Source: Cryptomeria japonica (lineage: Eukaryota > Streptophyta > Pinopsida > Cupressales > Cupressaceae). From it: a DNA stretch of 64,000 nucleotides. The DNA lies in NCBI RefSeq assembly GCF_030272615.1, contig NC_081409.1:647626468-647690467 (forward strand), written 5' to 3'. Numbering within the stretch: position 1 is the first letter of the stretch; each line of letters opens with the position of its first letter. Under the pieces are notes generated by a model. The model saw only the letters and a list, made by a program, of their open reading frames with translations. It had not been told where the DNA came from and did no database searches. The position numbers and the translations under genes were made by a program. Of this stretch, positions 33,759-43,696 are shown piece by piece.

Positions 33759-34461
33759 TGTTAATGCATGATAGCTTCGGTAAGATAAATGATTGAATGA
33801 GAGATAAATGAAGTCTCTCATTCCATCATTTATCCTATCGATAAACTATTAGGAAAAACTTCAACCTATTGTTATTTCATTTGATGATCATTCTTCCTTT
33901 GGATATGTTCAATCTACTCATAGCATAGCATACCGATTAATATCGGTTTATGTATTGACAGTAAACTAATAAATGATTATCGGGATTAACCGATTGGTTA
34001 TAGAAGCATATACTGCTTGGTATTACTTAAGCGATCACCAAATAGTATCGGTTAAATCAAATTACGTAGACACCAATTGGTGCTAAAGAATAAGTTGCGT
34101 AGACACCGATTGGTGTTAAAGAATAAGTTACGTAGACCCTGATTTGTATCGGACTGTTGATTAATGTGTGCACTGATTGGTAATTATAAGGCAAAGGGTG
34201 TGATCAAGTAATGTCTTGATCGGTCATGTCTAAAATACATGACCGGTCAAGGCATTGCTTGATCCTCCCCTCTTGCATATATATATATATATATATCAAT
34301 CGATATTTGTGAGAAGTATATAGAAATCAATAAATGCTCCTCTCACCTACCATACAAAAGAAGATAATCAGATTTATCATATAAATAGACAATACATAGA
34401 TCAAGAAAATATAACTAGAATACATCTTGCATATTGAATTGAGAATTGAACATCATTTACA
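33759..34461 (+). repeat. 3' LTR of the chimeric copia element
   Basis: It starts TGTTAATGCATGATAGC and ends CATCATTTACA, matching the 5' LTR at 28949-29639. The (AT)n run at 34276-34297 is longer than in the 5' copy. Confidence 0.92.
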
Positions 34462-34650
34462 GTTGTCTCAACATGTCTATTTTTGGAGGAGAAGGTGGAA
34501 GATTCCTTTGATGATTAAGGTCATAGCGGAAGTAATCTCTATCTCTTCCACCATCGTGACGGCTATGCTGCTCAGATGTTTGCTGTATCTGTGCGGTATC
34601 AAAGTTAGAGGGTAGTTTGGCACCCTCTTGAGCAAGTTTCACTAGGAATA
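34462..34650 (-). pseudogene. Tat gypsy gag, N-terminal part (resumes after copia insertion)
   Basis: The minus strand reads AQEGAKLPSNFDTAQIQQ, HDGGRDRDYFRYDLNHQRNL and PPSPPKIDMLR, and continues in frame into EVENLAQQLNIGVK at 28948 once the copia element is removed. Homology ends near 34650, where plus-strand copia sequence begins, so the 5' LTR and leader of the Tat element are missing. Confidence 0.82.
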
Positions 34651-34654
34651 TTAG

Positions 34655-35800
34655 TGTATGGACTTAGGGGGAGTCATTTTGAAATATGAGATATAAAGAG
34701 TTGAACAGTTTATAAAGGGAAAAATATACTAAAGAAGTAAATATCAAAGAGGGAGAATGTTGAGCTTTGCCATTGATTTCAAAGGGGGATAAATATTGAC
34801 CTTTGCCATTGATGTCAAAGTGAGAGAAATAGATTCAAAATGCTAATACGACTGAAGATAAGTCAATGTAGATACAGGGAGTCTCATGGTCCTAACATAT
34901 TTAAATTTCTCTAATATATGTTGATTTGTCAACAATATTTTGTTGTTTGCCATCAATAAAAAAGGGAGAGATTGTTGAACAAAAGTTGTCATTGATGTAA
35001 AAAAAGGAGTCGTCTCAGAGGGAGATCATTGGACATATGTTCTCAGTAGTGTTGCAATCAGGATTCTTACTTTTAATATATTTGGATCGTTGGAGAATTG
35101 TATTACTAAGATTTTCATGTAAAAATAATTTTAAGTAGTGGTAGTCTTATGCAGTCTTATTGGTTGATATGACTATAAAATTTGACAAGACATGTCTAAA
35201 TTATTATGGATCATCCTTTCATATTGATAGAAGTTTGTTCAAGATATTTTGCTGCAGTTACTCATCCTATATGCTTGTTTTGGTAACTTGTAGGGATTCA
35301 TAGTTTCTAATGCCTAAGAGTTGTCACTTGTGGTTTGGATAGAGAGTATGCCTACACATGTTTTGTCAGTATTCCTAGTTTCCAGAATTTTTGTGTGGTA
35401 AAACATAGTGTTTATTTCACTAATGTGTTATTGTGTTGCTAATAGACCCATTTATATTTTGGAATGATGTGCTGATTGATTTGTGTGTGAGTTGACATAA
35501 ACTAAAGGTCCATGTTCCTTAGGATTAGTTTGATCCCTTGTAGGATCCACACACGTATTTTCTTAGGTAGTGTTGTGCATGTGCAAGGCAAGACCTTTTA
35601 CACTTTTGATTTGCCGGCCAACTTGCAAATGAAGTGTAGAATATGTGTCTATCAGAGTTGCATGTGGACAACCCTTAGGATGTAATTAAGCTTCCTTGAG
35701 AAACGTTTGGTATGTTACTTTGTATTGATGTGTGTATGGACTAATTAGGACCTTGCCACCTACACCTTCGATGGAGGAAAGTTGTTGAACGAGTTTAGTT
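34655..35800 (+). mobile_element. 3' end and LTR of another copia element
   Basis: Purine-rich tracts (CTTAGGGGGAG; AAAGGGGGAT; AAAAAAGGGAGAGAT) alternate with TTGCCATTGATGTCAA-like words, the layout seen 3' of pol in the copia element at 49456-55489. An LTR start TGTTGAACAAAAGTTGTC follows at 34973. The LTR end is not defined. No pol is attached: the upstream side is the Tat gag, so this copy is truncated. Confidence 0.6.
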
Positions 35801-35818
35801 ATAAATTGTAGAGTTGTG

Positions 35819-35846
35819 ATGTGTGTGTGTGTGGGGGGGGGGGGTA
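35819..35846. repeat. (GT)n plus poly-G run
   Basis: GT dinucleotides followed by about 12 G residues. A simple repeat, possibly the decayed end of the adjacent LTR. Confidence 0.9.
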
Positions 35847-35849
35847 AAA

Positions 35850-36753
35850 GCACAAAACTGTGTCACGTTTCGGGCCAATTTATTGAAGCACAAGTGAATT
35901 TAAGTAATTCTAAATAAAAATTAATTTTAGTCAAACATATCGTCTATATAGATTCATTATAGCTAAGTTATATATGGGCCATAACTTTTCTAATTGGAAG
36001 TGTCTATTAAATATATATTTTGTACCACTTTGGGTCTAATTACCAAAAAAACAAAAAAACTTTATGTTTCAACAACTCTTGTAAATTTTGTTCTTATGAA
36101 ATGTAAAATACACTTTTAATATTTTAATTGGTATTTATATTTTATATTTTATTTTTATTGAAAGTAGGCCATCAACACTAAAATATAAGGTTGATTATCT
36201 TATCGAGGAAAAATCCTAAAATTTACTTTAAAAATTTGAAAAAAATATGATGCAGTAGAGAAAAAAATCTATGTCAAAATGATACAATTATTTTTCTAAG
36301 TTGGATAAACAAAAAAGATGGCAACAATCGGAAAGAGTTATATTTCAGCACACACAACTTTCCAAATTTATTGAAAAATATATATTTATATAAAAAAGTA
36401 AAAGATATATCAATGCACTATAGTTTCAAGTTATCAATACACAAAAAATTGAAGAAAAAAGGTAAAATTTACTAAATAAAGTGTGGTGGCTTTTGTAACT
36501 TCAATTTCAACATTTTATCAACAACTAAATTATAGTGTTTTCTTTATTAAAAACTACATTCAAATAATTTTTTAAATTTTTGTTAAAATTACAAAAATAA
36601 AATAGGAAAACGAATATAAATTTTATTAGTTGACATCATTTCAAAATTCAAAACATATATTTCACTTTCTATTGATTTAAGTTAAAAAGTTGAATCAGCA
36701 TTGGCCATTTCCTTTATAAAAGTGTGACACAACTTTGTACTTTTATTTATGTG
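35850..36753. other. No recognised feature
   Basis: About 0.9 kb of very AT-rich DNA with no coding potential I can see. It is the target region of the 36759-39493 element. Confidence 0.5.
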
Positions 36754-36758
36754 TGTGT

Positions 36759-37126
36759 TATAGGAGTTGAGAAAATACAACACTACAGGAGCCTGAAGAT
36801 CTTCTGCAAGTCGAATAACCTGTTGCAAGGAGAAGCAATGAAGCAAAATCTGAAGAACAAACAAAACACAGAGAATATGCTCAAAAAGAGAGAGCTCAAT
36901 ATTCACAAAAATATGTAATGTGATTCTTACAATGAAAAGAAACAACTCAACCTTTAATAGGTGAAGAAACCCTAAAAAGGGAAAACTAGGTTTGCACATA
37001 ATAATTAATTAAAATAATTAATTATATGCACCTAAAGTTAGCTTAAGTGTAAAAGAGATAAAGGGAACTTAAATAATTAAACAAAGAATGTTTAATTAAT
37101 CAAGTAAATACCCGAATATTCTAACA
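36759..37126 (-). repeat. 3' LTR of the compact element
   Basis: On the minus strand it runs TGTTAGAATATTCGGG to CTCAACTCCTATA, 368 bp, nearly identical to 39126-39493. Confidence 0.93.
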
Positions 37127-37138
37127 CCCCCCCTAAGC
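37127..37138 (-). other. Polypurine tract of the compact element
   Basis: The minus strand reads TAGCTTAGGGGGGG directly before the LTR TGTTAGAA. Confidence 0.8.
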
Positions 37139-38140
37139 TAGACTTAAGGAGAAGCTAAAACCTAGAACAACTACTGAAAGCAATAAAGATGGGTCCCGGC
37201 AACAAGGCCTGATCAAGTACCCAAATACAATGAAATCTCTATGAACTGGAGAAATAGAGAAAACCACGTGGGAACAAAACTCTACTCCAAAAAGAGATGG
37301 AAAAAATATCACTGAAGCATGAAGACACTGCAAACTCTGTCGAAGAATAACTGCTGATCTGAAGAACATCCACTAAACTAGAACATGACCAGGTAGAGAA
37401 GACTGTAATCTGCATGAGTGCCCTCAAATGACACTACTCGAATCAGGAGGCAAACAAGGCAAAACAACTAAAATCGAGAATACAGATGGCATGAGAAACC
37501 AAAGCCTGAAGAGCTGATCAATCGAACCACGGAAGCATTAGAACCAACAGGATAAACCTCCCCATAATGCGGAAGTGGGAGAGGGACAGGAACACTAAAA
37601 AGGACAACCAAAAACAACTGCATGACGAAGAACCAAGAACATCAAAGGTGCTGAGACACATCATCATGAGGTGAATGTCGTGGAAAGAACACTCACTTGA
37701 CAAAGGAAGATGGAAAACAAAGGCAAACATCAACCCCCTCATGGCACTTGATCAACAGTGCATGTACAACAAGACACAAGATATGCAAGATTCCAAGTAA
37801 ACAATGTATGATGGCACTTTATCTCAGTGCATTTGCATAATTACAAGCTACAATGATAAGAAGACTAGAAATAGAAATGAGAATCAAAATAGAGACACCC
37901 TACTCAGAAAAGAGATCCTAGGACTTGAAACAACCATGATATCCACCAGAGTGCTGAAAAGCAAAAAATTGAATAAAATACGCATGGAGTAGAATCTAGA
38001 AAAAAAACTCATATTTTTGGAAAGTACACAGAACGCGCTTTCCGAAAATATAAAGTTTTTGAAAAACGGAGGTCGGATGCTCAGTCTACGTCTCCCGGAG
38101 TGCAAAAAAGAGACCTCACTTTGACTGTAAAAAAAACACA
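37139..38140 (-). other. Interior of the compact element, non-coding part
   Basis: About 1 kb without a long frame on the element strand. Short Ser/Phe-rich frames have no similarity I recognise. Confidence 0.5.
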
Positions 38141-38141
38141 G

Positions 38142-38720
38142 TCAAACAACAAAATTGGAAAAAATTACCAATACCATGAGGTCAGCCTCGGAACCAGCTT
38201 TTCGACGCCTATTTGTTCTTGAAAAAAGGACACCATATGCCCAAGATAGGGCCAAAAAACCAAACCCCCCCCTGAAAAAGCCAAAAAAGTGGGTCTGGTT
38301 GCTTGTTGGTGGTCCGGTGGCCAAGGAGCAGAGCTTCGGTGGCGCACCGGTGGTGGAGCGGTGGCCGGTCAGAAAACAGGCCGGGCAGAGGTAGAGCCAG
38401 GCGACTGAGTGGCGGGGGCCAGGGCTGAGTGCGACGGGGCCGGCGGTGGGCTCGGCGGCAGGGAACAGGCAGCGGCCGGCGGGAGGCATGGCGGCCGGGA
38501 GGATTCCGACGGCGGGGACACCAGCGGTGACGGTAGGCAGGGCGGCCAGGAGGATTCCTGCGGTGGGGAGACCAACGGTGGTGGCCAGTAGGACGGGAGG
38601 GCCGGTGGGGGCCGAGAGACCAACGGCATGGCGTGGGGCTCGAGGTGATGGTGACAGCCTGCAACAACGCAGGGGCCCCATGGTACCTTGCGTACCGTGG
38701 GGGCCCCCAAAAACTTTGCC
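38142..38720 (-). other. GC-rich segment with open frames, function unknown
   Basis: A Pro/Ala/Gly-rich open frame of 179 codons (38142-38681) has internal repeats (GLPTAGILLAALPTVTAGVP then AVGILPAAMPP). Overlapping frames on both strands are also open, as expected for GC-rich repetitive DNA. It could be captured host DNA or a structured leader of this LTR family. I do not claim that it is translated. Confidence 0.4.
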
Positions 38721-39113
38721 ACAAAAAACTTTTTTTTTCTAAAAAAGAAACAAATCTCTTTTTTTTTTCGTTTTTTTTGAAAGATTTCTTAAAAGAAAAT
38801 TTCGGCCTGCATGTCGTAAAAAGGCAAAAATAATTTATTTTTTTCAAAAATTTTTTCTCGATCTGTGTGCCAGGGCTGTACGGCTTAGATCTGAGAAAAA
38901 AATTGGCCCCAGAGGCTCAGGAACCAAAATAGGTTGAATTTTATATGACCATAGGGGTTTTTAGGCCTTCTGAGCACGATGGTGAGGTCCGTTTAGGCCC
39001 AAAGTGCTCAGAAAAAAGCTCAAACCCTAGGTATATAAAAAATTCCTGAAACCCCAGATCTGCTTCCAAAGTAAAAAATTCTCAAAACAAGAACAGGCAG
39101 CTGCAGATCCGAA

Positions 39114-39125
39114 GCTCTAATACCA
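39114..39125 (-). other. Primer binding site of the compact element
   Basis: The minus strand reads TGGTATTAGAGC immediately after the 5' LTR end (CTCCTATA). It is a Met-tRNA-type site. Confidence 0.85.
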
Positions 39126-39493
39126 TATAGGAGTTGAGAAAATACAACACCACAGGAGCCTGAAGATCTTCTGCAAGCCGAATAACCTGTTACAAGGAGA
39201 AGCAATGAAGCAAAATCTGAAGAACAAACAAAACACAGAGAATATGCTCAAAAAGAGAGAGCTCAATATTCACAAAAATATGTAATGTGATTCTTACAAT
39301 GAAAAGAAACAACTCAACCTTTAATAGGTGAAGAAACCCTAAAAAGGGAAAACTAGGTTTGCACATAATAATTAATTAAAATAATTAATTATATGCACCT
39401 AAAGTTAGCTTAAGTGTAAACGAGATAAAGGGAACTTAAATAATTAAACAAAGAATGTTTAATTAATCAAGTAAATACCCGAATACTCTAACA
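39126..39493 (-). repeat. 5' LTR of the compact element
   Basis: 368 bp, minus strand, TGTTAGAGTATTCGGG to CTCAACTCCTATA. It is the partner of 36759-37126. Confidence 0.93.
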
Positions 39494-39499
39494 TGTGTG

Positions 39500-40084
39500 T
39501 GTCATAGATTCATTTCATTTATAGCTCTAATAATGTGAATGTAATTTTGAGTATACGAGTTCATATTACGTGAGTTGAAGAATGAAACCGAATGGGATTT
39601 TCTTATTCTTGTGCACTATTATTAGAGTATCACAATGTTAAGAGGGGAGAAAGTTGAAGTTTATTTGATTAGAGGCAAGTTGTATGCTTAAGTTCCTAAA
39701 ACTATATCATTCATATTTTTGAGATTGAAGCTCTAGCTACTAAGTTGTTACTTATACCTAGGCATTTGAGATTTGGTGTCTCTAATGGGTTGGTGCTCAC
39801 AATATGTAAGGGGATTGTTGTTTCCAATAGGTTGGTGCCAACTAAATCTATGTAAGTGATTCATTTTTTTTTGAGGATGGATTTGGGCAATAGATCCAAG
39901 CATCTATTCTCATTTTCATTTTTCCCATTTTGTGTTTCAACATATATCTAGTGTTCATTGTGTGAATGTGTGTTAATTTATATGTTTTATTTGTTGCATC
40001 AATGAGATACTTAAGTGAATATAATTTTAGTGTTTGAATTGATAAGTTATTCATGGTAATTAATGTTGAGCATTAAGTGAATAT
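39500..40084 (+). mobile_element. Copia LTR fragment (U5-like)
   Basis: It contains GGGTTGGTGCTCACAATATG and GAGGATGGATTTGGGCAATA, which parallel the downstream part of the solo LTR at 60538-63099 (GGTTGGTGC words; GAGGATGGATTGGAGCAGTA). The boundaries are not defined, and it is the target DNA of the compact element on its left side. Confidence 0.45.
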
Positions 40085-40570
40085 TGGATATATTGACTCA
40101 CACCCTACCTCTAGGTATATTGTGCGCTCTTCAATTCCTTAGATCAAATTGCAACACGTCCCTTCAATTTGGTTTCTACAAACTTGAATCACTCTAGATC
40201 TTCAACTTATTCATATTTGAAGTAGTTTTCCATCTAATTTATCGAGTCAATTAGGTTCTTTTAATTCAAACTTCCGACATTGCTAGGGATCTCTATACAA
40301 GGCCTCTGCCCAATCCTAGTGATAGCCTTCATCATCTTGATTTGGTTTAATTCTTCTTTTTCTTTTCTTTCCTCGTTCTACTCTTGGATTATTGGCTTCC
40401 CATCATCATTGTCCTCATTTGGCCTAGGTTTTATGCCCTTTCTTCTATCCTTCTTTGTGACATCTAGCCTGTTCTCCATTTCTTACATGGTGTCCATCAT
40501 CTGCTCTACCCTTTCAATGCCATTGGCTATCACTGGAATTCTCTTGGGTTGCATCTTTTATTTAGATTAG
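40085..40570 (-). pseudogene. Ty3/gypsy gag fragment
   Basis: The minus strand reads RIPVIANGIERVEQMMDTM, then IEIPSNVGSLN, LIDSINxMENYFKYE and FVETKLKGRVAI. This is the retrotransposon gag layout (W/D-x-I-x-x-x-E-x-Y-F...KLKGxAaxW). Stops interrupt it. It lies downstream of a primer site and LTR end at 40720-40737, so it is the 5' end of a minus-strand gypsy element whose remainder is absent. Confidence 0.65.
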
Positions 40571-40719
40571 GTGCAATCGATTTAAGCCAATGGTTTGACT
40601 TAGGGTTGCAACTATCTCAATTTGGCACTCAGTTGAATACAACCACAACTTGCCTCGAGTTAGTGATTTGTCCACACTAGGGTCTTTAAGAACACACACT
40701 CCTGAAGGATTCAAATATT

Positions 40720-40731
40720 ACTCTAATACCA
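40720..40731 (-). other. Primer binding site of the gypsy fragment
   Basis: The minus strand reads TGGTATTAGAGT, a few bases after a TACA LTR end (about 40737). Confidence 0.6.
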
Positions 40732-40736
40732 CTCGA

Positions 40737-41518
40737 TGTAGTCAATGATGGAGGGTCTAGAATGGATTGTACAACCTTGTAGCAGAGTAAATTTGGTTAA
40801 AAAAATATGATACTGTCAAGTTCTCCAAGATGCTCTACATCAAAAACTATATACCATTGTATTAAATTTTTAATTGTTCATTTTTAGATATATTTTTTTA
40901 ATAACATTTATTTGGTTATTTCTCTCCAGGAAAATCACCTCTAAGAAATTTTAAGAGAAAAACTAATAATTTGACTTTGTCAACATATTCATGCTAAAAT
41001 AAACCATAATTAAAAAATATCTCAAATTATAACATAAATATGTTAGAATTTCATTGGGTTGCAAAATAAGTGAATATAAAAATTAATTTAATTAACTACA
41101 CTTTTACCTTTTACATATCTAATTAAATAAATCTTTTAGTAGGTTATCCCATATTTGTTTGGTTCATATGTTATGGCATTAACTTTTGCATTAAATTTTA
41201 TTATATGATTATGAGAATTATCTTTGATAAATCTAGTTAGATAAATCTTTAAGAGGGTTATCCAAATTTTCAATCAAATACATAGGGCATTATATTAGCT
41301 AGTTTTTCAATGTTTAGTATACAGTTATATTGATTCTCTAATAGGAACATTTTAAATTAATTATTTAATATTGCATAATCAATAAAAATAATTTTATAAA
41401 AGAGATATTAACAAATGGATTCAAAAATCAAATATTTATTTGTCAATATATTTCTTCGAATTGATTATATGAAATTCTTTTTACTATTTATTTTTTAAGA
41501 AATTTCTTTTGTTGAGGA
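40737..41518 (-). mobile_element. Presumed 5' LTR of the gypsy fragment, undefined end
   Basis: AT-rich, non-coding sequence next to the primer site. The direct repeats AAATCTTT(A/T)AGNGGGTTATCC (about 41130 and 41247) lie within. I could not find its outer end. Confidence 0.35.
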
Positions 41519-42500
41519 TGATATATATATTTTTTTGTGATAAAAGTGGCAAAGCCACTGAATAATTTTATTAATATAAAGAGTTTACAAAAACTTAGTT
41601 TGGACAGGCATACCAATAGGAAAGAACTAGGCAGAGAGAACCTTCAGTTATAGCCTTTGATAAAAAAAACCATATAAAGATAACAGTTTGACAACACCCT
41701 GTACATAGAAATAGACTAAAACCCATCCCAAAACAAAACCAAGAAGCCTTGTACAACCTCGCCCCACCCCTACCCCCCCTACCCCCCCTGCCCAAAATGG
41801 ACAAGCCACAAAACTATAATAAAGAAGAGCCCATAAGATAATCTATATCATGACTCAAAATGCCATGTGCTTGAACTTTCCTCCGAAGGCACAGAAGAAG
41901 AAGAGCGAGAAACCACATCAACACCCACGGAAGGAGGAAACAACTGAGGAGAGCCAGAAACAACCACCCGCATGCCCGAGAGAGTGGATTCCAATGAACA
42001 CATCAAGCGCAAAAACTAAATAAAGAGGAGAAACATGATCGATCAATCTTTCAAATTGAATAATTGTATCATCATAGCAATCGCCAATTAGTCCACACCT
42101 GGCTACACAAAACAATTCTCTATTCCATCCATTAGCAAGAAGCTTAGTAAGAGGCATGAAACCACCATAAGGGAGCAAACCATAATAAAAGCTGTAAAAA
42201 GACAAAGCATAATCCACATCACAAGAAGAATAGAATGATGAGACCAAGAAGGTATCATCCAAAGCTCAAACCATAGGAGCATCCAAAAGAAAATCCATGC
42301 AAATAGTGAGAAAACGAGAAACCACTTCAGATATGATTGAATTTGTATTTTCCACCATCCAAGATTTACCCACCACCTTCCTAATTGCATAAACGACATC
42401 CAAAGAACATAGATTAAAAATACACCCAAGTTTCTCATCGTCGTATGCATGAGAGTCACGAAAATCGCCAAATTTTGGAGGAATAAGACTCTTATCAAGA
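41519..42500 (-). mobile_element. Retroposon-like segment ending in poly(A), with an unrecognised ORF
   Basis: On the minus strand a discontinuous open frame (DESLIPPKFGDFRDSHAYDD; ISEVVSRFLTICMDFLLDAP; LDDTFLVSSFYSSCDVDYAL; PLTKLLANGWNRELFCVARC) runs to about 41918, followed by LSYWYACPN, a stop, and a tail ending AAAAAAATATATATATC near 41519. The A-rich 3' end after a short 3' region suggests a LINE 3' end or a processed copy. I do not recognise the protein. Confidence 0.4.
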
Positions 42501-43691
42501 TTTATTTCATAATACTTAATAAATGAAAATGAATAATTTTAGATTGTATTTTAATGTTTAATTTTATTTATTATTTTAGATTAAATAACCCGATATAGTA
42601 GCTACTAATTCTTCTAATGACCATTTAAACAAGCATATGCATCATTCAACATTGATACATTATTTGAAATAAATTATTCACATTGCTTAGATAAAATAAT
42701 TTTGTTTATAAAACTAAATGAGATGCTTAACCATATTAGGATCTTAATGTAAATTATATATTAATCTTATGTCAAGGCGATGCCAAGATAATTAAAAATC
42801 TATGAGATAGTACTAAGAAAACATAAAAGTTACTCTATAACATCGATGAAACATATAAAAGTCACATTCAATATTTGCATTGATCCATGATATTATGTTC
42901 TTAAGTTATAAATTGATCTCTCATTTTTTACATGGCATCTTTCTTTTATTTGGGATAAGTAACAAAATGTAACTACAACAAATTATTGTTATATTCATGC
43001 TAGTGTTCTATAAGTGATATTATTTTAAAGTATTATATTTACTTTAAAGTATGGTTTGTGTTTTTTTAATTTTATTAAATATAATAATTAGAATAATTCT
43101 TTGATGAAGCATGAACAGAATAATCGAGAGGTATCAAAAATATTTTCTTTCTATTGGCGACAAGGTAGAGTTATCAGATCATGTAGAGGTACAATTCATA
43201 CCTTATTTATTCAATTTTTTTGAATTTAATTCTATCACAATGAATAAAAATTATATAATAAAAGGCATTTTTACACTTTAGATTTATTTCTCAATCTAAA
43301 TTTATTTATTATATTTTTATTTTAATGTTATTATATTAATACGATATAAAAAACTATTAGGAATTATTAAAAGCTAATTTAATTGAATAATGATATTATT
43401 TGGCAAGAAATAAAATTAAAGGTGTTATTTATGAGACAAGGATATAATTTCTCAGAGGAACAAAATATAGTATAACATTATTTATAATTTTTTAATCATG
43501 TGATAGTCCACCATTGTCAAGTAATTGTTTTCCAATGAGAATATGCCTTTCTTTAATTCCCAGAATCTATTTATACAACAAAAGTCTATAGATCTATTAG
43601 TTACACTCATAAATTTATTTGGTAAGAATCATGTTGAATTTTACAACAAAAGCACCTACAAGATCAAACAACAAACAAAGAACGCGTTCCA
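42501..43691. other. No recognised feature
   Basis: About 1.2 kb of AT-rich sequence without genes or clear repeats. Confidence 0.5.
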
Positions 43692-43696
43692 TAAAC

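Larger units (their letters stand above)
28949..34461 (+). mobile_element. Chimeric non-autonomous copia element carrying host-gene fragments
   Basis: A 5513-bp element inserted in the Tat gag. 5' LTR 28949-29639 (691 bp) and 3' LTR 33759-34461 (703 bp) are clearly homologous along their full length; much of the length difference is an (AT)n run. A Met-tRNA-type primer site follows the 5' LTR and a purine tract precedes the 3' LTR. Flanks CTTCT and GTTGT are 3 of 5 identical, and removing the element with one 5-bp copy restores an in-frame gag. The interior has no gag, integrase or RT. Instead it holds importin-beta-like and ankyrin-like fragments, an internal LTR-like block and a copia RNase H tail. 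Confidence 0.88.
36759..39493 (-). mobile_element. Compact non-autonomous LTR retrotransposon (LARD/TRIM-like), GC-rich interior
   Basis: A complete 2735-bp element on the minus strand with perfect 5-bp duplications TGTGT (36754-36758 and 39494-39498). Two 368-bp LTRs of identical length differ at only about five positions, so it is one of the youngest insertions here. A primer site (TGGTATTAGAGC) abuts the right LTR and a purine tract abuts the left LTR. No gag, protease, integrase or RT is readable in the 2-kb interior. The region after the primer site contains a strongly GC-rich block (about 38300-38720), unlike anything else in the window. Confidence 0.9.

Noticed and set aside
38155-38742. 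Several plus-strand Gly/Ala/Arg-rich frames as a host gene
   Set aside because: They overlap open frames on the other strand, lie within a two-LTR element, and are expected from high GC and repeats. No family match was recognised.
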